A program made the position numbers and the translations under genes. A stretch of DNA of 14,153 bases, taken from positions 1 to 14,153 of the forward strand of contig VGXK01000015.1 of NCBI GenBank assembly GCA_016873355.1, given 5' to 3'. Source of the DNA: Phycisphaerae bacterium (GTDB lineage: Bacteria; Planctomycetota; Phycisphaerae; Phycisphaerales; SM1A02). Of the stretch, positions 5,973 to 12,778 are shown in pieces. The notes under the pieces were generated by a model that saw only the letters and a program-made list of their open reading frames with translations, did not search any database and was not told the DNA's origin. Each line of letters begins with the position of its first letter. The first letter of the stretch is position 1.

Positions 5973-7913
5973 TCAGACGGCGCCGAGCTTCTTCGCGTCG
6001 AACACGCTGCCCGATCCGAAGTCCGGAATCGCAGGATTCGCGAGCGGCCGCCCGGTGCCGCGAGCGGACGGGTCGGGCGTGCGCTCCGGAATCGAGTAGT
6101 CGGAATTCGGGAAGGAGTCGATCCGTCGCAGAGCCGCATCGCCCGCGCGACGCATCGTCGAGTCGGCGTTCGTGCGCAGCATGCGGATCGAGTCGTCGAT
6201 TCCGAGCGCGGCGAGCGCGAAGAGATGCTCGACCACGCCGGTCTCGTAGTCGAGTTCGGCGCCGTCGAGATCGCTTCGCAGGTTGCGGTCGAGCTTCGAG
6301 AGCGAGCACGCCATGGCGTGGATCCAGAGCGCGATCGTGGAGAGTCGCTCGTGGATGCACTCCTCGGTGACGAGCTTCTCCCGATGCTCCTTGAACATGA
6401 GCTTCACCTGGTGGCTGAACTCGCGGATGCGCATCATGAGCTCGTGGCCGAAGCGCGACAGCCGCGGATCGATCCGCGAGAAGGAGGGCAGCCCGCGCCG
6501 CACGCCCAGGTAGAGCTCGGAGCCGATGCGCAGCGCCGCGCCGAGCGACTTCATCGGGTTGTCCTTCACGCCGAGCATCCATTCGCCGAGCTGCTTCGAG
6601 CCGTACGCGAAGATGAACGAGTGCATCACCTCGTTCGCGCCCTCCACGATGATGTTGATGCGCGAATCGCGCCAGATGCGCTCGATGTGATTCTCGGTGA
6701 CGTAGCTCTCCCCGCCCATGATCTGGAGCGCGTCGTCCACGACTCGGAAGCCGTACTCCGAGCAGAAGATCTTGCACATGGCGGTCTCGAGCATGATGTC
6801 GGTGTCGCCTCGGTCGAGGAATCCCGTCGTCATGTAGAGCATGGCGTCCATGGCGTAGGTGTACGCGGCCATGCGAGCGAGCTTCTCCTTGATGAGGTCG
6901 AACTCGCCGATCGCACGATCGAACTGGTGCCGGTAGCGCGCCCACTTGCACGCCTGCTCGTACGCGTAGCCGGCGCCGCCGAGCATTCCCGCCGAGAGCG
7001 TGCAGCGCCCGTAGTTGAGGCAGCTCATGGCGATCTTGAAGCCCTGACCTTCCTTCGCCAGCAGGTTCGCCTTCGGCACCTTGACGTTCGTGAGCCGGAT
7101 GCGGGCCTGCCAGGTTCCCCGGATGCCGCACTTGCTTCGATTGCGGCTGAAGATCTCCACTCCGGGCATGTCCGGAGTGCAGATGAGCGCGGTGACGACT
7201 TCCTTCTCCTTGCCGCTCGAGTCCTTCACCTTCTGCTTGGCCATGACGGTGAAGAGTCCCGAGAGCGCGCCCGAGGTGGCCCACTTCTTCTCGCCGTTCA
7301 CGACGTAGTGCGAGCCGTCGGGCGTGAGCTCGCAGCGCGTCTCCTGGTTGCCGGCGTCGCAGCCGACGTTCGGCTCGCTGAGGCAGAACGCGCTGAGCGT
7401 GTCCTTGGCCATGCGCGGCAGGAAGCGGCGGCGCTGCTCCTCGCTGCCGAAGAGCATGATCGCCTTGCATCCGATCGACTGATGCGCCGAGACGAGCACC
7501 GCGGTCGATCCGCAGAAGCGGCCGATGCGCTCGAGCACGCGGTTGTAGCTCGTGATGCCGAAGCCGCCGCCGCCGTGCTCGCGCGGGATGGTCATGCCGA
7601 GCACGCCGAGCGAGAAGAGCTTCTCGATGACGCTGCGCGGAATCTCCTGCTTCTGATCGATGTCGATCGCGGGATGATCGTTCCTCAGGTATTCGTCGAG
7701 GCGTGCGAGCAACTGATCGCAGCGCGCCGATTCGTCGGGCGAAGTCGTCGGATACGGGAAGACGAGCTCCTCGCGGAAGTTGCCCCAGAACGCGTTCTTC
7801 AGGAAGCCCATCGAGCTCGGGTCGGGGCCGAGCATCTCCTGGGCCTTCTCGATCTGGCGGCGATCCTGCTCGGAGATGTTCTTGAGGTTCTTGGCGAGGT
7901 CGGTGGTGGTCAT
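5973..7913 (-). CDS. Acyl-CoA dehydrogenase, long form (VLCAD/ACAD9-like architecture)
   Basis: A 646-residue FAD enzyme that introduces a trans-2 double bond into acyl-CoA and passes electrons to ETF. Domain order: an unusual N-terminal lead of about 60 residues, N-terminal helical domain (about 60-170), beta domain with CLSEPNVGCDAGNQ (177-190) and WATSG (211-215), C-terminal helical domain with the flavin-site motif ALQIMGGESYVTENHIERI and IIVEGANEV (421-429), then an extra region of some 200 residues as in very-long-chain types. E424 is in the usual catalytic-base position. The tail past residue 610 is Pro/Gly-rich and probably disordered. The ATG at 7913 (MTTTDLAKNLKNI) is preferred; a GTG at 7988 would add 25 low-complexity residues, and neither has a strong Shine-Dalgarno. 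It follows hydratase A by 112 bases, consistent with an acyl-CoA oxidation unit. Substrate chain length is unknown. Confidence 0.9.
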   Translation of the reverse strand: MTTTDLAKNLKNISEQDRRQIEKAQEMLGPDPSSMGFLKNAFWGNFREELVFPYPTTSPDESARCDQLLARLDEYLRNDHPAIDIDQKQEIPRSVIEKLFSLGVLGMTIPREHGGGGFGITSYNRVLERIGRFCGSTAVLVSAHQSIGCKAIMLFGSEEQRRRFLPRMAKDTLSAFCLSEPNVGCDAGNQETRCELTPDGSHYVVNGEKKWATSGALSGLFTVMAKQKVKDSSGKEKEVVTALICTPDMPGVEIFSRNRSKCGIRGTWQARIRLTNVKVPKANLLAKEGQGFKIAMSCLNYGRCTLSAGMLGGAGYAYEQACKWARYRHQFDRAIGEFDLIKEKLARMAAYTYAMDAMLYMTTGFLDRGDTDIMLETAMCKIFCSEYGFRVVDDALQIMGGESYVTENHIERIWRDSRINIIVEGANEVMHSFIFAYGSKQLGEWMLGVKDNPMKSLGAALRIGSELYLGVRRGLPSFSRIDPRLSRFGHELMMRIREFSHQVKLMFKEHREKLVTEECIHERLSTIALWIHAMACSLSKLDRNLRSDLDGAELDYETGVVEHLFALAALGIDDSIRMLRTNADSTMRRAGDAALRRIDSFPNSDYSIPERTPDPSARGTGRPLANPAIPDFGSGSVFDAKKLGAV

Positions 7914-8025
7914 GGCGGTCGTCCGCGGTGGTTCGAAGGGGGTCGGAGCGGCAAGCGTAGCGGGCCGCCCCATGGCGGAGGAAGCCACGACTTCGAATCC
8001 TCGGGCGGCGTCGTCGGGGTTCTCT

Positions 8026-8898
8026 TCAGCGCTTGAGGAAGGCCGCGAGCTTCTCGCGCGCCGCCGGCGTATGGCGCAATCGCACGAGATTGGCGCGCTC
8101 GCGCTCGAGCGCCGCGTCCCAGCCGCTCCGCACGCCCGCGTCCACGCACTCGGCGACGGCGGCCGCCGACTCCGTGGCCGGAAGCGACGAGCGGACCGCC
8201 GCCAGCGCCGCGCCCACGAGCGCCGCGTTCGAACGATCGATCACGGGCATCGTTCGGCGCGGACGCGTTCGCTGCGCCGCGATCCACTCGAGCACGGTCG
8301 TTCGCGCGGCGTCGCGCGACGGCGCCGTCGACTCGAAGAGCCCGCGCGGCGCATTCGGCGCCTCCCAGGTCTCGCCGCTCGCGGTGGCGCGGATCGCGAT
8401 CGCCGGATCGATGCGAGCCGGCAGCATCTGCGTGCCGCCCCAGCCCGGGCAGAGACCGACCCCCGCCTCGACGAGGCCGAGGCGCCACGGCTTCTCGCCC
8501 GCGGCGGGCATCACGCCCACGATCGCGTCGCAGTGCATCGCCACTTCGAGTCCGCCGCCGAGCGCGGCCTTGTGCACGATCGCTGCGCTCGGGCAGGGGA
8601 GCGAGCGGATGAGCGCGAAGGCGCGCGAGCCGGCGCGGAGGTACTCGTGCAGTTGGCGATCGTCGAGTGCGTCGATCTCGGCGAGATCCGCGCCGGCGAC
8701 GAAGACGCGATCGCTCGCCGACTCGAGGATGAATCCCGACGGCGGCTCCGCGGCCAGGATCGCCTCGAGCGAACGCCGCAGCTGCTCGATGAGCCACGAG
8801 TCGAGCACGACCACGCCGCCGCGCGGCTTCTCCGGATTCGAGTCCAGGCGCAGCGTGACGACGCCGTCCGCGTCCCGATCGATTCGAAGCGTGTTCAT
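8026..8898 (-). CDS. Enoyl-CoA hydratase/isomerase family protein A (FadJ/FadB hydratase-half-like)
   Basis: A 290-residue crotonase-fold protein that probably hydrates 2-enoyl-CoA. The oxyanion-hole segment is FVAGADLAEI (66-75); the second one is AALGGGLEVAMHCD (111-124). Both catalytic glutamates expected from rat hydratase and FadB are present: E118 in GGGLEV and E144 in LGLVEAGVGLCPGWGG. The GLCPGWGGTQMLP segment and the Ala-rich C-terminus with ARERANLVRLRHT-like pattern (about 230-290) recall the N-terminal half of the fused FadB/FadJ proteins, but no hydroxyacyl-CoA dehydrogenase half follows: the TGA at 8026 is 112 bases before the acyl-CoA dehydrogenase start. The ATG at 8898 lies 16 bases after the stop of protein B, so the two are surely co-transcribed. 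The third quarter (about 165-215) is less family-like. Substrate not known. Confidence 0.87.
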   Translation of the reverse strand: MNTLRIDRDADGVVTLRLDSNPEKPRGGVVVLDSWLIEQLRRSLEAILAAEPPSGFILESASDRVFVAGADLAEIDALDDRQLHEYLRAGSRAFALIRSLPCPSAAIVHKAALGGGLEVAMHCDAIVGVMPAAGEKPWRLGLVEAGVGLCPGWGGTQMLPARIDPAIAIRATASGETWEAPNAPRGLFESTAPSRDAARTTVLEWIAAQRTRPRRTMPVIDRSNAALVGAALAAVRSSLPATESAAAVAECVDAGVRSGWDAALERERANLVRLRHTPAAREKLAAFLKR

Positions 8899-8914
8899 GG
8901 CTCGCAGTCTCGGG

Positions 8915-9682
8915 TCAACTCAGCGTGCTGAAGAACCGCCGGAGCCTCTCCTGCGCTTCCGGTCCCGCGATGATCGCGGCGGAGATGGATGCGGCTCGCT
9001 CCGCGATCTCGTCGTCGTTCGAACCGTCGAGCTCGTTGAGCCAGCGCTTCGTCGCCGCGAGCGAGCGGGGGCCGCCCTTCGCGAGTCGATCGGCCCATTC
9101 GTCTCCGGCTCGTTCGAGCTCCGCCTGCGGGGCGAGGTGCGTGACGAGCCCGGCGCGATGCGCCTCGGCGCCGGTGAGCACGCCGCCGGCGAGCAGCAGC
9201 GCGCGAGCGGGACCCGCGCCGATCCGCTGCACGAGCCATGGCGCGACCACGGCGGGGCAGATTCCGAGATCGACCTCCGGATAGCCGAGCTTCGCCTCCG
9301 CGTGCGTGAAGCAGAAGTCGCAGACGATCGCCAGCCCGCAGCCGCCGCCGATCGCCGCGCCGTGCGCGAGCGAGATCGTGGGAATCGGCAATCGCCGCAG
9401 CGCTCGAAGCGTCCGGGAGAGTTCGCGCAGCATCTCGCCCATCTGCACGGGATCGGCGGCGACCTGCTTGAGATCCATGCCCGCGCAGAAGACCTTGCCG
9501 GCGCCGGCGAGCACCGCCACGCGCGGCGAATCGCGCTCCGAGCGCGCGAGCGCATCGACCTCGGCCACGACCTCGCTCAGTCGCCGGATCATGGGCAGCG
9601 AGAGCGCGTTCCGCGATTCCGGGCGATCGAGCAGGATCCGCGCCACGCCGCGCTCGCGCGAGAGTTGGACGAGTTCGCTCAT
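8915..9682 (-). CDS. Enoyl-CoA hydratase/isomerase family protein B (methylglutaconyl-CoA hydratase-like)
   Basis: A 255-residue crotonase-fold protein of normal family length. Oxyanion-hole segment VFCAGMDLKQV (64-74) and HGAAIGGGCGLAIVCD (107-122) are clear. The first catalytic Glu position is Gly (G116); the second is kept (E136 in GYPEVDLGICPAVVAP). Loss of the first Glu with an EVxLGxxPAVxxP segment is, as I recall, seen in bacterial methylglutaconyl-CoA hydratases (LiuC type) of leucine degradation, which fits the nearby leucine dehydrogenase; a different lyase or isomerase activity is also possible. It shares WLNELDGS near its end with protein C, so the two are paralogues. The start at 9682 fits the family N-terminus; no Shine-Dalgarno is obvious. 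It lies 46 bases after the pyroglutamyl peptidase stop and 16 before protein A. Confidence 0.87.
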   Translation of the reverse strand: MSELVQLSRERGVARILLDRPESRNALSLPMIRRLSEVVAEVDALARSERDSPRVAVLAGAGKVFCAGMDLKQVAADPVQMGEMLRELSRTLRALRRLPIPTISLAHGAAIGGGCGLAIVCDFCFTHAEAKLGYPEVDLGICPAVVAPWLVQRIGAGPARALLLAGGVLTGAEAHRAGLVTHLAPQAELERAGDEWADRLAKGGPRSLAATKRWLNELDGSNDDEIAERAASISAAIIAGPEAQERLRRFFSTLS

Positions 9683-9728
9683 GCGGAAGACGCCACGGGG
9701 CGAGCAAGTGTAACGGCGTCGACGCGAG

Positions 9729-10367
9729 TCACCGCGTCGGGCCGCGCAGCGCCGCGATCGCCGCGAGCAGCGCCCGCCGCGAGCGCTCGAGCGAGAGCGA
9801 CGGCGCGTTCCGCCGACGGTGCGGACGCTGCTCGGGAAGTCGCGGCAGGTGAATGAAGCCCGCGGCGCGGATGTGTCCGCGCCGGGAGATCCGAAGCGCG
9901 TGGTACATGATCTCGTTGCAGAGGAACGCGCCCGCGCTGAGCGAGAGTTCGCAGGGAGCGCCGGTCGAACGGATCGCCTCGAGCAGCCGGCGTACCGGAA
10001 GCGTGGTCATGAGCGCCGAGGGACCGTTCCGCACGATCGGCCGGTCGCGCACGATCCGTCCGGCGTTGTCGGGAATGCGGTAGTCGCGAAGATTGATCGC
10101 CACGCGCTCGATCGAGATCTCGCCGCGCGAGCCCGTCTCGCCGAGGCAGAGCAGGACCGACGGCTCGTGGCGGCGCACCGCGGCGGCGAGCAGCGCCGGC
10201 GCCGCGCGGCGGCCCGATCCGCCGACCACCGGCAGCACGGCGGTCCGCAGGTCCACGCCGCGGATCGTCGCGGCGGCGAGCAGCGGCAGCACCTCGCGCG
10301 ACGGATTGAGATCGCTTCCGCCGAACGGCTCGAATCCCGTCACGAGAATCACCAGGCGTCGCGGCAC
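9729..10367 (-). CDS. pcp: Pyroglutamyl-peptidase I (pyrrolidone-carboxylate peptidase) family protein
   Basis: A protein of about 212 residues, the usual size for this C15 cysteine peptidase, which removes N-terminal pyroglutamate from peptides in the cytoplasm. Family marks: ILVTGFEPFGG followed by NPS, then ISIERVAINLRDYRIPDNAG-type segment, SLSAGAFLCNE, and AGFIHLPRLPEQ. With the GTG at 10367 as start the catalytic triad is E87, C150 and H173, all present. The start is uncertain: no ATG lies close. GTG at 10367 has GAGGA (10378-10382) ten bases upstream; GTG at 10352 would give MILVTGFEPFGG, the shortest form; GTG at 10391 would add eight residues. The Arg-rich end (RPHRRRNAP) is unremarkable for this GC content. 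It is first in the minus-strand run with the hydratases but has no obvious metabolic link to them. Confidence 0.87.
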   Translation of the reverse strand: MPRRLVILVTGFEPFGGSDLNPSREVLPLLAAATIRGVDLRTAVLPVVGGSGRRAAPALLAAAVRRHEPSVLLCLGETGSRGEISIERVAINLRDYRIPDNAGRIVRDRPIVRNGPSALMTTLPVRRLLEAIRSTGAPCELSLSAGAFLCNEIMYHALRISRRGHIRAAGFIHLPRLPEQRPHRRRNAPSLSLERSRRALLAAIAALRGPTR

Positions 10368-10509
10368 GAGCGGATCGTCCTCGCCCACGGGCGCGCACGC
10401 AAGGCTCGATCGTCGCGGCGAGCGCCCCGTGGAGCACCGCCTTGCTCGCGGACCCGGTTCGCGCCGAGATCGAGATCGCGGCGGCAACCGCCATGCGCCG
10501 CATGCGAAG

Positions 10510-11271
10510 ATGTCGACGGCCATGTCGACCGTCCGGCGCCTGATCGTCACTCCGTTCGAGCGCCTGCGCGCCCTGCGTCGCGAGATCGAGTACCACTCGG
10601 CTCGCCGCGCGCGAGATCGCTGGTCGCGCCTCTCGGATCTCTGGCTCTTCGCGTCGCTGCCGGTGGCGATCGTGGCGGTCGCGGTGACGGGACTGCTCGT
10701 GACGCGACAGGAGTCGCGCACGCTGGCGATCGGCATTCTCGAACAGGACTCGCAGGGTCGCATCGTGGCCGTGCTCGCGACGCCCGGCTCGTCGGTGCCG
10801 GGCGCCGGGCGATTCATCGCCGCGATCGAGGTCGCGCAGGATCGCCGCAGCGCGAGCTGGCCGGTGGCGCTGTGGAACGAAGTCGACGAGGCGACGCTGC
10901 GCGTGAACGACGGCGCGACGTTCGGCACTCGCACGATCCCGATCCGATCGAGCTCGATCGAAGCGGACGCCGTTCGGCGCGCATTGGCGCGCCGGGATCC
11001 CGAGCTGCTTGCCGCCGCCGGCGCCGACGCGGGGCGGAGCATCAACGCGCTGAGCTGCGTCGCCGCCGTGGCGGTGGCGTGGGTGGTGCTGCTTCCGCTC
11101 GGATTCCTGCTCATCCAGGGATTGCGCGCCCGGGGCGCGATCGTTCTGCGACGGCGCGAGCGGCGTCGCGTTCAACACCAGCGTTCGCTCCGCTGCCCCG
11201 GCTGCGGCTACGACCTGCGCGGCTCCGTGTTCGGCGAGCGCTGCCCCGAGTGCGGCACGATGCTCACGTGA
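10510..11271 (+). CDS. Two-helix membrane protein with C-terminal zinc ribbon (CPGCGYDLRG...CPECG), unknown function
   Basis: A 253-residue protein I do not recognise as a named family. It has a basic N-terminal segment (1-43), a membrane helix at about 44-65 (LWLFASLPVAIVAVAVTGLL), a soluble loop of about 115 residues, a second helix at about 180-204, a strongly basic stretch (RRRERRR), and a treble of last-position cysteines C229, C232, C245, C248 in two CxxC pairs 12 residues apart. This is a typical metal-binding ribbon. Basic residues beside both helices suggest that both ends are cytoplasmic and the loop is outside. The ribbon style CPxCGYDLRG is frequent at the ends or starts of planctomycete membrane proteins. 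The ATG at 10510 or 10522 could be the start; neither has a good Shine-Dalgarno. It is divergent from pcp (142-base gap) and its stop overlaps the stop of protein C by 8 bases. Confidence 0.75.
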   Translation: MSTAMSTVRRLIVTPFERLRALRREIEYHSARRARDRWSRLSDLWLFASLPVAIVAVAVTGLLVTRQESRTLAIGILEQDSQGRIVAVLATPGSSVPGAGRFIAAIEVAQDRRSASWPVALWNEVDEATLRVNDGATFGTRTIPIRSSSIEADAVRRALARRDPELLAAAGADAGRSINALSCVAAVAVAWVVLLPLGFLLIQGLRARGAIVLRRRERRRVQHQRSLRCPGCGYDLRGSVFGERCPECGTMLT

Positions 11272-12082
11272 GCCGATCGCCGCGCCGCGCCTCGCGGAGC
11301 TCGCGGAGCATGCGTTCGCTCTCCTCGCCGCCGCAGAGCTCGAGGCTCGCGTCGCGCGAGCGATCGAATCGGTCGGCGCGATCGCTGCCGTCGAGTTCGT
11401 TCAGCCACTCGCGCGTGGCCCGCAGCGCCCGCGGACCCTTGCGGATCAGTCGTCCGACGAGGTCGTCCACCGTCGACTCGAGCGACGCGCCCGGAACGCT
11501 GCGCCAGGCAAGTCCGCGACGTTGCGCTTCGCGGCCGTCGATGAGTTCGCCCGAGAGCAGCAGCGCCCGCGCGTCGCCGAAACCCATGAGCGACTGGAGG
11601 ATCGGCGCGTTGACGGCGGGCGAGACGCCGATTCGATGCACCGGGTAGCCGAAGATCGCGTCGTCGGCGCAGACGATGAAGTCGCACGCAGCCGCGAGGG
11701 CGTTGCCGCCGGCGAGCGCCGCGCCGTGCACCTCGGCCACCGCGACCCACGGGCCGTTGCGGATGCGCCTCAGCAGCGCCGAGAGCCGCACGATGAACTC
11801 CGCGAGCACGCTCTGGCCGTCGTCGCCCCCGCATGCGTCGAGGTCGAAGCCGGCGCAGAACGCCGGGCCGGCGCCGCGCAGCCGGACGATCGGAATCGAC
11901 TCCTCCTTCGACGACTCGATGCCCGCGAGCGCCGACTCGAGCGAACCGAACATGCGCCGACCGAGCGCGTTGCGCCGATCGGGATCGTCGAGCGTGATCG
12001 TCACGCGACGACCTTCGCTCGAGACTCGCACGAGCGGGAGGCGTCGATCGGGGCCGCGCGATGGTCGTGGTGCGGAATCCAT
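11264..12082 (-). CDS. Enoyl-CoA hydratase/isomerase family protein C, catalytic glutamates missing
   Basis: A 272-residue crotonase-fold protein. The oxyanion-hole segment FCAGFDLDACGG (75-86) and HGAALAGGNALAAACD (119-134) are plain, so acyl-CoA binding is likely kept. Aligned by eye to rat hydratase, the first catalytic Glu is A128 and the second is V148 (FGYPVHRIGVSPAVNAP). Hydratase activity is therefore doubtful; a non-hydrating member (another lyase, hydrolase or isomerase chemistry, or a binding protein) is the better guess. It shares WLNELDGS and the xPAVxAP segment with protein B, pointing to duplication. The ATG at 12082 gives about 15 extra Arg/Pro-rich residues before the fold; a later start is possible and no Shine-Dalgarno is clear. 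It lies 13 bases after the histidine phosphatase stop, so it is in the peptidase-phosphatase unit, not with proteins A and B. Its last 8 bases overlap the end of the opposing zinc-ribbon gene. Confidence 0.87.
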   Translation of the reverse strand: MDSAPRPSRGPDRRLPLVRVSSEGRRVTITLDDPDRRNALGRRMFGSLESALAGIESSKEESIPIVRLRGAGPAFCAGFDLDACGGDDGQSVLAEFIVRLSALLRRIRNGPWVAVAEVHGAALAGGNALAAACDFIVCADDAIFGYPVHRIGVSPAVNAPILQSLMGFGDARALLLSGELIDGREAQRRGLAWRSVPGASLESTVDDLVGRLIRKGPRALRATREWLNELDGSDRADRFDRSRDASLELCGGEESERMLRELREARRGDRLT

Positions 12083-12095
12083 GGCGGAGCGCCGT

Positions 12096-12773
12096 TCAGT
12101 GACCCGCGGCGGTGAGGTGCTCGGTCCAGTCCCAGCTCCACACGACCCGATCGCCGTGCTCGAAACCCAGGATGGAGACGCTGTCGGCGTGCAGGCCGAA
12201 GCTCCGCGCGCGGCTCGGCGGAAGCTCGAGCCACGCCGCCACGAGCGTGCGCAGGAAATGGCCGTGCGAGACGATCGCCAGGCTCACGCCGTCGGCGCTC
12301 GCGTCGTGCGCGTGCGTCGCCGCGTCGAACTCGCGGAGGACGCGGGCGACCACGCGCTGCGCGCGATCGTTCACCTGCGCGAGCGTCTCGCCGCCGGGAC
12401 AGCCGTGTCGCCAGAGATTCCAGCCCGGGCGCCGGCGCTCGATCTCGGCGCTCGTGAGGCCCTCGTACTCGCCGTAGTTCCACTCGAGCAGGTCCTCGTC
12501 GATCGCGGGTTCGCCGAGTCCGACGAGTTCGCACGTGCGCCTGGCGCGGAGAAGGGGACTCGACCAGACCGCCGCGAATCGGCGCCCCTCGAGCAGCGTG
12601 GCGATGTCGCGAGCCATGCGCTCGCCGTCGGCGGTGAGCGGGAGATCCGTGCGGCCCGTGTGCCTGCCCGCGCGGCTCCACTCGGTCTCGGCGTGTCGAA
12701 CGAGCCAGAGCTGGCGGGCGGGCGCTGCGACGGAACGCGCGGTGCGTGCTTCGGATCGATCGTCCTTCGTCAT
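12096..12773 (-). CDS. Histidine phosphatase family protein (phosphoglycerate mutase-like)
   Basis: A 225-residue member of the branch-1 histidine phosphatase superfamily, which forms a phospho-histidine during phosphate removal or transfer. LWLVRHAETEWS (22-33) carries the nucleophile H27 with R26; SSPLLRARRTCELV (71-84) holds the next conserved arginine; LLEWNYGEYEGL (95-106) is the acidic proton-donor region; SHGHFLRTL (169-177) has the second active-site H170. The sequence lacks the longer insert of true dPGM glycolytic enzymes, so a phosphatase on a small metabolite (CobC/PhoE-like) is likelier. ATG at 12773 gives about 20 residues before the fold, five bases after the peptidase stop, so translation is probably coupled. 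The frame is open to 12890 inside the peptidase gene but that part is not family-like. Substrate unknown. Confidence 0.9.
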   Translation of the reverse strand: MTKDDRSEARTARSVAAPARQLWLVRHAETEWSRAGRHTGRTDLPLTADGERMARDIATLLEGRRFAAVWSSPLLRARRTCELVGLGEPAIDEDLLEWNYGEYEGLTSAEIERRRPGWNLWRHGCPGGETLAQVNDRAQRVVARVLREFDAATHAHDASADGVSLAIVSHGHFLRTLVAAWLELPPSRARSFGLHADSVSILGFEHGDRVVWSWDWTEHLTAAGH

Positions 12774-12778
12774 GGCGT

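Noticed and set aside
5794..7470. Extension of the leucine dehydrogenase frame upstream to give a 915-residue fusion
   Set aside because: The extra part is an off-frame shadow of the acyl-CoA dehydrogenase, and the dehydrogenase family N-terminus begins at 5793.
7914..7988. Longer acyl-CoA dehydrogenase starting at GTG 7988
   Set aside because: It adds 25 Ala/Pro-rich residues with no family match and no ribosome site; ATG at 7913 is simpler.
5859..8036. Plus-strand open frame of 725 codons
   Set aside because: It lies antisense to the well-supported acyl-CoA dehydrogenase and its His/Arg/Glu-rich translation has no domain; it reflects absent stops in GC-rich DNA.
8033..9856. Plus-strand open frame of 607 codons
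   Set aside because: Antisense to hydratases A and B, with no recognisable motif in the translation.
9819..11648. Plus-strand open frame of 609 codons
   Set aside because: Covers pcp on the other strand and the zinc-ribbon gene in a different frame; the translation is Arg-rich and without domain signs.
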